Of a stretch of DNA of 64,000 nucleotides, positions 16,836 to 24,846 are shown piece by piece (the stretch's first letter is position 1; every line of letters begins with the position of its first letter). The stretch is from positions 558,001 to 622,000 of the forward strand of contig NZ_JAJBZG010000005.1 of assembly GCF_020552705.1 (NCBI RefSeq). The letters run 5' to 3'. Both the position numbers and the translations under genes were made by a program. Under the pieces are notes generated by a model. The model saw only the letters and a program-made list of their open reading frames with translations. It was not told the origin of the DNA and did not search any database. Origin of the DNA: Christiangramia sediminis (lineage in GTDB: Bacteria; Bacteroidota; Bacteroidia; Flavobacteriales; Flavobacteriaceae).

Positions 16836-17393
16836 TTAAAATCTATATCCTATGTTAAAACCTGCATTAAACTCTATAGCAGAAAACCTGTCTTTTACAT
16901 CTTCACTAAAATTTCTACCGATATTTAAAAAGGGGCCTAATACAAAAGTGTCATTGAAGTTCCATTTATAACCAGCACCTATTCCTATGATAAAGGAATT
17001 CATATCGGTAATGGTGTCTCCTACAAAAGCAGGCTCACTTACATCTGAACTTTCTTCGCTGAATTCCCCAGAACGATATTTCAAAAATGGATTTACATAT
17101 AGGCCTGAAGCAGCATAATCTTCTCCAAAGTAATAGTTGTACCCAAGTTTGAAACTATTGGTTTGGAAATCTCTGGAACCACTTTCTGAATGATAATTTA
17201 TTCTGTCGTTAATCAATATAGTCCCTTCAATTGACTGATGGTAATCCAGGAATCTTTCGTAACCAAATTCTACCAAGGCGATTGCGATCACATTGGCAAT
17301 GTTAAGTTTTATTTCGTTGTTTTTTTCGGCTGTTTGAGAGTATCCCATATTTACAGCAGAAATTAGTATGAGGCAAAGAAATATTTTCTTCAT
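16836..17393 (-). CDS. Outer-membrane beta-barrel protein
   Basis: 185 residues with a signal peptide (cleavage near GYSQ), alternating amphipathic strands (SFKLGYNYYFGED, SFIIGIGAGYKWNF, EFNAGFNIGYRF) and a terminal aromatic residue, as expected for a small outer-membrane barrel. It is similar in style to the porin-like beta-barrel group of Bacteroidota. Specific role unknown. Confidence 0.6.
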   Translation of the reverse strand: MKKIFLCLILISAVNMGYSQTAEKNNEIKLNIANVIAIALVEFGYERFLDYHQSIEGTILINDRINYHSESGSRDFQTNSFKLGYNYYFGEDYAASGLYVNPFLKYRSGEFSEESSDVSEPAFVGDTITDMNSFIIGIGAGYKWNFNDTFVLGPFLNIGRNFSEDVKDRFSAIEFNAGFNIGYRF

Positions 17394-17437
17394 AAATATT
17401 ATTTAATTCTTGGTGTATAAAAAGAAATTGGAACAAG

Positions 17438-17464
17438 AAACCCTGCTAATTTATCGCAGGGTTT
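17438..17464 (-). terminator. Terminator of the acyl-ACP desaturase gene
   Basis: A perfect 9-bp stem (17438-17446 with 17456-17464) and 9-nt loop, followed on the minus strand by a U-rich stretch (TTCTTG). Confidence 0.65.
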
Positions 17465-17494
17465 GTAATTTATAGTTGAAACTCACAGTTTCGA

Positions 17495-18499
17495 TTAAAC
17501 CATTCCGTTAGCTTCCACCCATTTAAATTTGTGTTGATCTTCAGGAATAGAAATTCTATCTGCAATTCTGGTCATTCGGTCTGGCAGAGCCATCAGGTAA
17601 TCCCTTGCTTTTTCAGCATCATCGGTAAGAGATCTCATTTTATCGATTTCCCAGTAAGTGTTAAGCTTCTTCAGAATATCAATATAATCGTAAGTGGTAT
17701 AAACACCCAGTCTTTGCGCAGCATTGGAGAAGTTCTCAAAAGCTTCAGCAATTCCCTGGCCAGATTCTCTGATAAACTGAGCCGGCATAACGATCTTTTT
17801 CTTCATCATATCTACATAAGCCAGCATCATTTCGCTAGGATCATGTTCAAAGATGGTTTTTACAAATTCACGATAAGCCATATAATGTCTCATCTCATCC
17901 CCGGCAATGATATTGCACATTTTACCGAGCATCTTGTTTCCTTTTTTCTTAGCCAATTGTCCCACACGTTTGTGAGAAATATTTGTCGCTAATTCCTGAA
18001 AACTGGTATAAACGAAGTTTCTGTAAGGGTCTCTTCCGGTACCAATATCGAATCCGTCATTGATAAGGTGCTGAGTAGTTTTTTCTACCTCTTTCATATT
18101 CACTCTTCCCGAGAGATACAGATACTTATTAAGGGTATCTCCGTGACGGTTCTCTTCTCCTGTCCAGTGTCTAACCCACTTAGACCAGGCATTACTCTCG
18201 CCTTTTTTAGCTCCATGTTGTTCCACACCTTCCATATCCATAAGCCAGGATTCGTAAGTAGGGAGCGCCTCCTCGGTTACCATATCTGCAACAAGAACCA
18301 CCCAGAAATCATAACCTAATTCCTTAGCTTCTTCCCTAATTTGGTGAACTTCTTCAAATCCCCTATCATCCTGTAGGTTTGGCAGCATATCTGTAGGTTG
18401 CCATATTTCATCAACGGGAATAAGGTATTGGTCAATAAAACCCTGAACAGATTTTTCGACCGTTTGCATTACTTCTAAACGTATATTATTTAATGCCAT
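17495..18499 (-). CDS. Acyl-[acyl-carrier-protein] desaturase
   Basis: Soluble di-iron fatty-acid desaturase (334 residues) that places a double bond in acyl-ACP for membrane lipids. The two iron-binding E/DExxH motifs are visible: EENRH in GEENRHGDTLNKYLYL and DEMRH in AGDEMRHYMAYREF. No membrane segments, as expected for this plant-type stearoyl-ACP desaturase family. Monocistronic. Confidence 0.88.
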   Translation of the reverse strand: MALNNIRLEVMQTVEKSVQGFIDQYLIPVDEIWQPTDMLPNLQDDRGFEEVHQIREEAKELGYDFWVVLVADMVTEEALPTYESWLMDMEGVEQHGAKKGESNAWSKWVRHWTGEENRHGDTLNKYLYLSGRVNMKEVEKTTQHLINDGFDIGTGRDPYRNFVYTSFQELATNISHKRVGQLAKKKGNKMLGKMCNIIAGDEMRHYMAYREFVKTIFEHDPSEMMLAYVDMMKKKIVMPAQFIRESGQGIAEAFENFSNAAQRLGVYTTYDYIDILKKLNTYWEIDKMRSLTDDAEKARDYLMALPDRMTRIADRISIPEDQHKFKWVEANGMV

Positions 18500-18591
18500 T
18501 TTTTAAATCTTTACTAAAACAATTATAAGCTAAATTGTATTCGGGAGCTTACCTTTTTAACACTACTGCAATAAGTATGCAGCTTTTAACA

Positions 18592-18625
18592 ATTCCAAAA
18601 AATCCTCAGATTTTGTGATTGGAAT
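18592..18625 (-). terminator. Nested hairpin downstream of the phosphoesterase gene
   Basis: An outer 7-bp stem (18592-18598 with 18619-18625) surrounds a 6-bp inner stem (18599-18604 with 18609-18614, loop CTCA). On the minus strand the inner stem runs into TTTTTT, so it may terminate the phosphoesterase transcript. It is AT-rich and weak. Confidence 0.35.
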
Positions 18626-18678
18626 AGATTGAGCTTCAAATATATGAATATGCTGTTAGAAGCTATAATAAAAAAAGC

Positions 18679-19407
18679 CTAATTTCTGCCTTGTTCATCG
18701 GGATATAGGGTATAAACAGGATCACTTTGGTAAATTTCTTTTGAGTTTACATCAATTGCCGAGATACAGCCTTTAAAAGCAGCGCCGGTATCTACATTCC
18801 AGATATTTGCTTTTTTCACCGGTTTGGTCTCCCCTATGCGGGTTACCGGGGTATGCCCAATATAAATCTCTTTAAAATGTCCAAGTCTTCTGGGATAGAA
18901 ATCATCTTCCGGTGTCAAATCCTCTTTCATAGAAAGTGCCATCTCCCATAATGTACGATCCCAATAGAATCCGGTATCATGATATTCAAAATCTGGGCCG
19001 TGAAGGTTTGTAAAACCGGCATGCACATATAAACGCTCTTCCTCATCTTTATAGAAATTGAACATTTCTTTAAAGAATTTTATATGAGCTTTTTTTTCTT
19101 CGTCACTGAAATTTCTATAAGCATTAATACTTGACTGGCCGCCATGTTCCAGCCATTTCTGATTCATTTCTTCTGTTTCCAGCCATTTATGAGCCAGGTC
19201 ATCATGATTTCCCCTTATGAAAATACAGGAATTTTGTTTTGCCAGCTCTATGAGGTAGCTAACCGTATTTGCAGAATCACTCCAGCCATCTACATAATCC
19301 CCGAGAAAGATAAGTTGATCTTTGGGAGATAGATTTATTTCATCCAAAAGCTGAATAAGCGCTTTTAATCCACCATGTAAATCTCCAATCACTAATTTTC
19401 TAGACAT
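18679..19407 (-). CDS. Metallophosphoesterase (serine/threonine phosphatase-like)
   Basis: 242 residues with the complete calcineurin-like metal motif set: GDLHGG, GDYVDGW, RGNHDD, a middle His (VHAGF) and GHTPV. The size and the G-D-L-H-G start resemble bacterial PP1-type Ser/Thr phosphatases and diadenosine tetraphosphatases. It starts one base after the AlbA-domain gene, so the two are almost surely co-expressed. Cytoplasmic. Confidence 0.82.
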   Translation of the reverse strand: MSRKLVIGDLHGGLKALIQLLDEINLSPKDQLIFLGDYVDGWSDSANTVSYLIELAKQNSCIFIRGNHDDLAHKWLETEEMNQKWLEHGGQSSINAYRNFSDEEKKAHIKFFKEMFNFYKDEEERLYVHAGFTNLHGPDFEYHDTGFYWDRTLWEMALSMKEDLTPEDDFYPRRLGHFKEIYIGHTPVTRIGETKPVKKANIWNVDTGAAFKGCISAIDVNSKEIYQSDPVYTLYPDEQGRN

Positions 19408-19408
19408 A

Positions 19409-20545
19409 TTAGTTATATTTCACTTTCCTTAAAATTCGCATACTTTCTTTATAAGAATGGTACACTTCTTCACTGTACGCCTTAAGATAAGGCTTGGCTT
19501 CTTCCAGTTTGGTTAAAGCTTCGGTAAAATTATTTAAATAGCATATTAAATATGTAGAAGGAAGGTTCTTCAGATCTTTCTTATCTCCGGAATTGAGTTC
19601 GAATCCTTTCTTCAATTTTGTGATAACAGCCTGATTGGTATTATAAATATGAAAGAGGGTCTTTTTATCAAATCGGGGAGGCTCAAAGAGTAATTCACTA
19701 TCTATGTCATAACTGCCGTTATCCCGAAAACTGATGGTCACTTCTTCCAGAGGATAATATTTGAACTGGTCGTGCAGACCCAGGTGGACATATTCAATGA
19801 TTTTAAAGGTGTCTTTATCCTGAACAATACTTACTTCATCCAAATCTGAATAAAAGAGTTTTACCTGTTCATTGATAAGTTCTATATCCACTCTTGAAAA
19901 ATACTTCTCATTTCGTATCTTTTTCTCCTTACCTGCCCAGCATACTACAAAATACTCTTTAAATACCTTGTATGTGGGATTATAATCACGTCGTTTTTTC
20001 ATAAAATCGAACACGCCGTCCAGGGTATACTCGAGATTATTATGAGAATGGTTTTCAATAGAAGCAACTATTTTCGAATTCACATCTTTTATTTCGATGT
20101 CAAATACCTTGGGCATGCTAATGCTCCCATCTCTTAAAAAGACCGATCCGCCATAATATTTCCAGATGTTCTTTCTGAAAGAACATATCTTTCCTTTATT
20201 CGGTCGTATGCTTACCAGACCCACTACCAGGTTATCTGGTAAATGCGGAAATGGGATATTTTCATAAGAAATGATAGGAGGATTGCTTAGATAAGCATTG
20301 ATAAGATTCTGAATTTTGCTATCATCAAAAAAATCGATTCCTACAATTTTGTTATCCTCATCTTCAACCCCAATGACGATATAGGAGTTGTTTTCAGGAT
20401 TAGAATTAGATAAGGCACAGATATGTTTTAAGAATTTCGCCTTTCCTTCTTTTTCGCCAATATTGAGTTGCCGCTTTTTGTCATAAAAGCTGTTCTCGTC
20501 ATTATGAGCAAGCAGGTTTTTAATAAGAAGGCGTTTGTTGATCAC
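19409..20545 (-). CDS. AlbA-domain (Schlafen-type) putative nucleic-acid-binding protein
   Basis: 378 residues starting at GTG. The N-terminal 140 residues match the AlbA_2/Schlafen module (LLAHNDENSFYDKKRQL, then LKHICALSNSNPENNSYIVIGVEDEDNKIVGID). The C-terminal part has no recognisable domain. Related proteins act on or near RNA/DNA, some as regulators or nucleases; nothing here shows which. Directly followed by the phosphoesterase. Confidence 0.65.
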   Translation of the reverse strand: MINKRLLIKNLLAHNDENSFYDKKRQLNIGEKEGKAKFLKHICALSNSNPENNSYIVIGVEDEDNKIVGIDFFDDSKIQNLINAYLSNPPIISYENIPFPHLPDNLVVGLVSIRPNKGKICSFRKNIWKYYGGSVFLRDGSISMPKVFDIEIKDVNSKIVASIENHSHNNLEYTLDGVFDFMKKRRDYNPTYKVFKEYFVVCWAGKEKKIRNEKYFSRVDIELINEQVKLFYSDLDEVSIVQDKDTFKIIEYVHLGLHDQFKYYPLEEVTISFRDNGSYDIDSELLFEPPRFDKKTLFHIYNTNQAVITKLKKGFELNSGDKKDLKNLPSTYLICYLNNFTEALTKLEEAKPYLKAYSEEVYHSYKESMRILRKVKYN

Positions 20546-20578
20546 AGTCTATTAATTATTGATCATTGTTATTTTTTA

Positions 20579-20926
20579 TTAATCGTATTTAGAGCCTTTT
20601 CTTTCAGACGTTTTCAAATAATTCATGAATTTTGAGATTTGTTGATTTAATTCCTCCAATTTATCTTCTAAATCTTCATATTCAATTTTGGAGATATGAT
20701 TTCTATCCAGGGCTCTCTGAAGTTGGGCTTTAGTTTCATGATTAGAACCTCTACCAAAACCTTCAGCTATATTATCCATTACAGAACCTGATGAACCGCT
20801 AATTTGATCTCTCAATTTAAAATCTTTTGATAGACTAGTTTCATTCATTAAAATCCATATCCTATAACATTGAGCTCTAGCCATTTTGTAGATTTCCAAA
20901 TCTTCAAATTTTTGATAGTGAGCCAT
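20579..20926 (-). CDS. Four-helix bundle protein (23S rRNA intervening-sequence protein family)
   Basis: 115 residues, all helical. The family signature is clear: FEDLEIYKMARAQCYRIW near the start and IAEGFGRGSNHETKAQLQRAL in the middle. Despite its name, no rRNA is nearby. The flanks (20546-20578 and 20927-20957) are unusually AT-rich and repeat-like (TTAATTATTGATCATTG; AATTAATAATAATAG), which suggests an inserted single-gene cassette. Function unknown. Confidence 0.82.
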   Translation of the reverse strand: MAHYQKFEDLEIYKMARAQCYRIWILMNETSLSKDFKLRDQISGSSGSVMDNIAEGFGRGSNHETKAQLQRALDRNHISKIEYEDLEDKLEELNQQISKFMNYLKTSERKGSKYD

Positions 20927-20957
20927 CTATTCAATAATTAATAATAATAGAAAATAA

Positions 20958-21707
20958 TTAATCCTTTGAAATTATAGTACTGGAAGCCTGGGCGGTTGGC
21001 ATCACCGTAAGATCTGCAATATTTACATGATAAGGCCTGGTCACTACAAAATGAATAATATCTGCAATATCTTCCGGCTGTAAAGCTTTAAATCCCTGAT
21101 AAACCTTTTCAGCTCTGTCTGAATCTCCTTTAAATCTCACATCGCTGAATTCTGTTTGTGTTAGTCCAGGATTTACCGCTCCAACTCTGATTCCGTTTCC
21201 GTTGAGGTCTATTCTCATTCCCTGGTTTATTGCATCTACGGCATGTTTGCTGGCACAATACACATTTCCATTAGGATAAACTTCCTTTCCGGCAGTAGAT
21301 CCTATATTGATAATATGCCCCGATTGTCTATCGATCATTCCCGGGATGATTGCTTTGCTAACATATAATAATCCCTTGACGTTAATATCGAGCATCGCGT
21401 CCCAGTCATCTATGCTGCCCTCCTGAATTGGATTCAGGCCGTGAGCATTTCCGGCATTATTCACTAAGATGTCAATTTCTCGAAATTCCTCAGGCAGGGA
21501 AGCTATTTTTCCAAACACATCTTCTTTGTTCCTCACATCAAAATTGAGGATGTGTACCGAAGTTTCTACAGATAATTCATTTTTTAATTGTTCCAGACGT
21601 TCTAAACGTCTTCCGCAGAGAATGATCTTAAATCTTTCAAGAGCAAATCTAATTGTGGTAGATTTTCCTATTCCGCTTGTGGCACCAGTGATCAGGGCAG
21701 TTTTCAT
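20958..21707 (-). CDS. Short-chain dehydrogenase/reductase (YdfG-like)
   Basis: Classical SDR of 249 residues. Cofactor motif TGATSGIG at residues 7-14, NNAG, catalytic Ser in INIGSTAGK, and the YxxxK pair in YCASKHAV. Arg residues after the second strand (CGRRLERL) favour NADP(H). Relatives such as YdfG reduce 3-hydroxy acid semialdehydes; the actual substrate is uncertain. Confidence 0.85.
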   Translation of the reverse strand: MKTALITGATSGIGKSTTIRFALERFKIILCGRRLERLEQLKNELSVETSVHILNFDVRNKEDVFGKIASLPEEFREIDILVNNAGNAHGLNPIQEGSIDDWDAMLDINVKGLLYVSKAIIPGMIDRQSGHIINIGSTAGKEVYPNGNVYCASKHAVDAINQGMRIDLNGNGIRVGAVNPGLTQTEFSDVRFKGDSDRAEKVYQGFKALQPEDIADIIHFVVTRPYHVNIADLTVMPTAQASSTIISKD

Positions 21708-21869
21708 AATTTCAATTTTGTTTTCTAATGTAAGAAAGTATTAATTAGCAATTATCATAAGTCTATTAAAGCATGGTTAACTTCCGTTAAAAATAGTTAA
21801 ATCTGATGCCTTGAGTAAAATCTTGCACAGAGGTTGCCGTTATCCTGACTGAACTAATAAAATCGACTT

Positions 21870-22718
21870 ATGAGATATTTGAAAAATGGAACTTTAAAGA
21901 GTTTAATGATCGCAACTTTTATATCGTTGGGATTGGCTAGTTGTAGCGATGATGATTCGGGTGAAGCTACTACAGGTGGTACTGCAAACATGACGGTTAG
22001 AATGACCGATGCTCCCGGAGATTATGATGAAGTGAATATTGATGTACAGGACGTGCAGATCATGGTTGAAGCAGATGCAGATGTTGAGGCTGATGTAGAT
22101 GCAGACGCAGATGGATGGGTAAGTCTTAATAATGTTGAAACAGGTGTATACGACCTGCTGGAGCTTACCGGAGGGATCTCTCAAATTCTTGCAGATTCAG
22201 AAGTACCTGCAGGATATGTAAGCCAAATGAGACTTGTGCTTGGAACAGAAAATACTGTAGTAGTTAATGGTGAGGTAAAATCATTGAATACTCCAAGTGC
22301 TCAGCAATCTGGATTAAAACTACAATTGAATCAGGAATTGGAAGCAGGCGAGAATTATGCTTTCCTTCTGGATTTTGATGTGGAGGAATCTATTGTGGCC
22401 ACAGGAAACGGAAGCTATAACCTTAAACCGGTAATTAGACTAAGCGCTGAAGCTGGTGCTGGAATGGTTATAGGTACAGCGGTAATTCCGGCTTCTATAG
22501 AGACGAATGTTCAGAGTCTTGTGAAAATAAGCAATGAGAGCGCAACTATTTCTGCTTATACAGATGCTGAGGGTAATTTTGCTTTGAATGGTGTTCCTGC
22601 CGGGACCTATGATCTTGAGATTATTCCTGAAGCTTCTTCTGGTCTTACTGTATTTACAGTGAACGATATTGAAGTGAAACCAAATGAAACAACAGATCTT
22701 GGCGAGTTAGAACTCTAA
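21870..22718 (+). CDS. DUF4382 lipoprotein with a carboxypeptidase-regulatory-like domain
   Basis: 282-residue lipoprotein (lipobox LASC, Cys 25). Residues about 39-190 are a DUF4382 domain (MTVRMTDAPGDYDEVNIDVQDV). Inside it is a low-complexity Asp/Ala insert at 68-82 that ends in DADADG, like a DxDxDG calcium loop. Residues about 195-282 form a carboxypeptidase-regulatory-like beta-sandwich (AYTDAEGNFALNGVPAGTYDLEI). Surface or periplasmic role unknown. Single-gene transcript with its own terminator. Confidence 0.75.
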   Translation: MRYLKNGTLKSLMIATFISLGLASCSDDDSGEATTGGTANMTVRMTDAPGDYDEVNIDVQDVQIMVEADADVEADVDADADGWVSLNNVETGVYDLLELTGGISQILADSEVPAGYVSQMRLVLGTENTVVVNGEVKSLNTPSAQQSGLKLQLNQELEAGENYAFLLDFDVEESIVATGNGSYNLKPVIRLSAEAGAGMVIGTAVIPASIETNVQSLVKISNESATISAYTDAEGNFALNGVPAGTYDLEIIPEASSGLTVFTVNDIEVKPNETTDLGELEL

Positions 22719-22741
22719 GAGAATCCTGAAAATATTTATTT

Positions 22742-22774
22742 AAAAGGCAGTGTTTAAAAGCACTGCCTTTTTAT
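22742..22774 (+). terminator. Terminator of the DUF4382 gene
   Basis: An 11-bp stem (22742-22752 with 22761-22771), an 8-nt loop and a T-rich tail, 23 bases after the stop. Confidence 0.85.
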
Positions 22775-22869
22775 TTTAACCAAAATTTAACAAGCCTAAA
22801 CCCAATAAATATCCAATTTGCGACGCTTACTACAAGTACGTATATTCACGACATCAAAATTCGAAAATC

Positions 22870-23874
22870 ATGATGGAAAACGATTCATCTGTTGATATTG
22901 CCAGTATTAACGAAAAAATTGAAAGAGAGAGTGCTTTTGTAGACCTGCTTACCCGCGAAATGAACAAGGTAATTGTAGGGCAAAAACACATGGTAGAACG
23001 CTTGCTTATAGGCTTGCTGGGACAGGGTCATATACTTCTAGAAGGTGTGCCCGGTCTTGCAAAGACTCTGGCGATTAATACCCTATCCCAGGCAGTACAC
23101 GGAAGTTTTAGTAGAATACAGTTTACCCCGGACCTTTTGCCCGCAGATGTCGTAGGTACCCTTATTTATAACATGAAGGTGAGCGACTTCAGCATTAAAA
23201 AAGGACCGATTTTTGCAAATTTCGTCCTTGCAGATGAGATTAACCGTGCTCCTGCCAAGGTTCAATCGGCTTTATTGGAGGCGATGCAGGAAAAGCAGGT
23301 GACCATCGGCGATGAAACCTTTATATTAGATAAGCCATTCCTGGTAATGGCTACTCAAAACCCTGTGGAGCAGGAGGGGACTTATCCTTTACCTGAAGCT
23401 CAGGTAGACCGGTTCATGTTGAAAACAGTGATCAAATATCCTCAAATGGCTGAGGAACAATTAATCATAAGGGCCAATTTAAAAGGTACCTTTGAAAAGG
23501 TTAATCCGGTAGTGGATCTGGAGCAAATTTTACGTGCTCAGAGTGCTGTTCGCGATGTTTACATGGACGAAAAGATTGAAAAGTATATCCTTGATATCAT
23601 ATTCGCCACCCGTACTCCGGAAAAATACAATCTTGAAGATATTAAACCTTTGATCAGTTTCGGAGCTTCCCCAAGGGGAAGTATCAATCTTGCCATTGCT
23701 TCAAAATGTTATGCTTTTATAAAACGTCGGGGCTATGTAGTGCCTGAAGATGTTCGTGCTGTAGTTCATGATGTGCTTCGCCACAGAATAGGACTTACCT
23801 ATGAAGCTGAAGCTGAAAATATAACTTCAGAAGATCTTATAGATAAGATTGTAAACGAAATAGAAGTACCATAA
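22870..23874 (+). CDS. moxR: MoxR-family AAA+ ATPase, first gene of the Bat operon
   Basis: 334-residue chaperone-like ATPase. Walker A in LEGVPGLAKT, Walker B in VLADEINRAP, sensor segment VMATQNPVEQEGTYPLPEAQVDRF with the arginine-finger region. MoxR ATPases act with von Willebrand-A proteins, which follow here. The start may be either of two adjacent ATG codons. Upstream, TTTG (22817-22820) and TATATTCA (22841-22848) with a 20-nt spacer are a weak promoter candidate. Confidence 0.92.
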   Translation: MMENDSSVDIASINEKIERESAFVDLLTREMNKVIVGQKHMVERLLIGLLGQGHILLEGVPGLAKTLAINTLSQAVHGSFSRIQFTPDLLPADVVGTLIYNMKVSDFSIKKGPIFANFVLADEINRAPAKVQSALLEAMQEKQVTIGDETFILDKPFLVMATQNPVEQEGTYPLPEAQVDRFMLKTVIKYPQMAEEQLIIRANLKGTFEKVNPVVDLEQILRAQSAVRDVYMDEKIEKYILDIIFATRTPEKYNLEDIKPLISFGASPRGSINLAIASKCYAFIKRRGYVVPEDVRAVVHDVLRHRIGLTYEAEAENITSEDLIDKIVNEIEVP

Positions 23875-23877
23875 ATT

Positions 23878-23968
23878 AGTTAACAGTAATCAGTGGCAGT
23901 AGGCATTAACTAAAACTGCCCTCTGAAAAATTTGACTGCTCACTGAAACTGAAAACTGTCTACTGAAA
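23878..23968. repeat. CAGT/ACTG-rich low-complexity spacer
   Basis: The gap between moxR and the DUF58 gene consists mostly of degenerate short words (CAGT, ACTG, CTGAAA, ACTGCC) in both orientations. It does not code and shows no clear terminator. Similar tracts are, as I recall, common between flavobacterial genes. Confidence 0.45.
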
Positions 23969-23971
23969 GAA

Positions 23972-24838
23972 ATGGATACAAAGGAACTCCTTAAAAAAGT
24001 TAGAAAGATTGAAATCAAGACCCGAAGACTGAGCGATCATGTCTTTGGCGGGGAATATCATTCTACATTTAAGGGACGAGGGATGACCTTTAGCGAGGTA
24101 CGCGCCTATCAGTTTGGAGATGATGTAAGGAGTATTGATTGGAACGTGACCGCCCGCTATAATGAACCTTTTGTAAAAGTATTTGAAGAGGAACGAGAGC
24201 TTACCATGATGCTGATGGTGGATGTGTCAGGGTCTGAAATGTTTGGTACGCAACAGCAGATAAAAAAGGAGGTAATTACTGAGATCGCAGCTACTCTGGC
24301 CTTTTCTGCAACCAATAATAATGATAAGATCGGTTTGCTGCTGTTTACAGACCAGATCGAATTATATATTCCTCCAAAAAAGGGAAGATCTCACGTACTT
24401 CGAATTATTAGAGAGTTACTGGAATTTAAACCTGTAGGTAAGAATACCGATATCAAAGCTGCCTTAAAATATCTTTCTAATGTTATGAAAAAAAAGGCGA
24501 TCGTCTTTTTACTTTCAGATTTTATGGCAGACGACTACCAGCATACTCTGAAAATTATCGCGGGTAGACATGATATGACTGGAATAAGGGTGTTCGATAA
24601 AATGGAAGAGAGCATTCCAAATCTTGGGTTAGTACAGATGTTGGATGCGGAAACCGGTAGTTACATAAATGTGAACACAGGGTCAAAATCTGTGAGAAGA
24701 TCTTATTCAAAATATTATACCGATCGTGTGAATTACTTTCATCAGAGTTTTTCACTGAGCGGGGCGGGAATTATTAATACCCGCACAGATGAGAGTTATG
24801 TGAAAAAATTACTGGGCTATTTTAAAAGAAGAGCTTAA
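23972..24838 (+). CDS. DUF58 protein of the Bat operon
   Basis: 288-residue cytoplasmic DUF58 protein with a vWA-like fold. The family core is visible as GRGMTFSEVRAYQFGDDVRSIDWNVTARYNEP, followed by the MIDAS-like MLMVDVSGSE and VFLLSDFM. It sits second in the MoxR-DUF58-vWA order typical of aerotolerance operons and probably partners the ATPase. Eight bases separate it from the next gene. Confidence 0.88.
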   Translation: MDTKELLKKVRKIEIKTRRLSDHVFGGEYHSTFKGRGMTFSEVRAYQFGDDVRSIDWNVTARYNEPFVKVFEEERELTMMLMVDVSGSEMFGTQQQIKKEVITEIAATLAFSATNNNDKIGLLLFTDQIELYIPPKKGRSHVLRIIRELLEFKPVGKNTDIKAALKYLSNVMKKKAIVFLLSDFMADDYQHTLKIIAGRHDMTGIRVFDKMEESIPNLGLVQMLDAETGSYINVNTGSKSVRRSYSKYYTDRVNYFHQSFSLSGAGIINTRTDESYVKKLLGYFKRRA

Positions 24839-24846
24839 AAGGAAAA

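Noticed and set aside
18679-20926. Anti-phage defence island around the AlbA, phosphoesterase and four-helix genes
   Set aside because: No nuclease, NTPase or known defence partner is visible; the surroundings are ordinary metabolic genes. Kept only as a weak observation.
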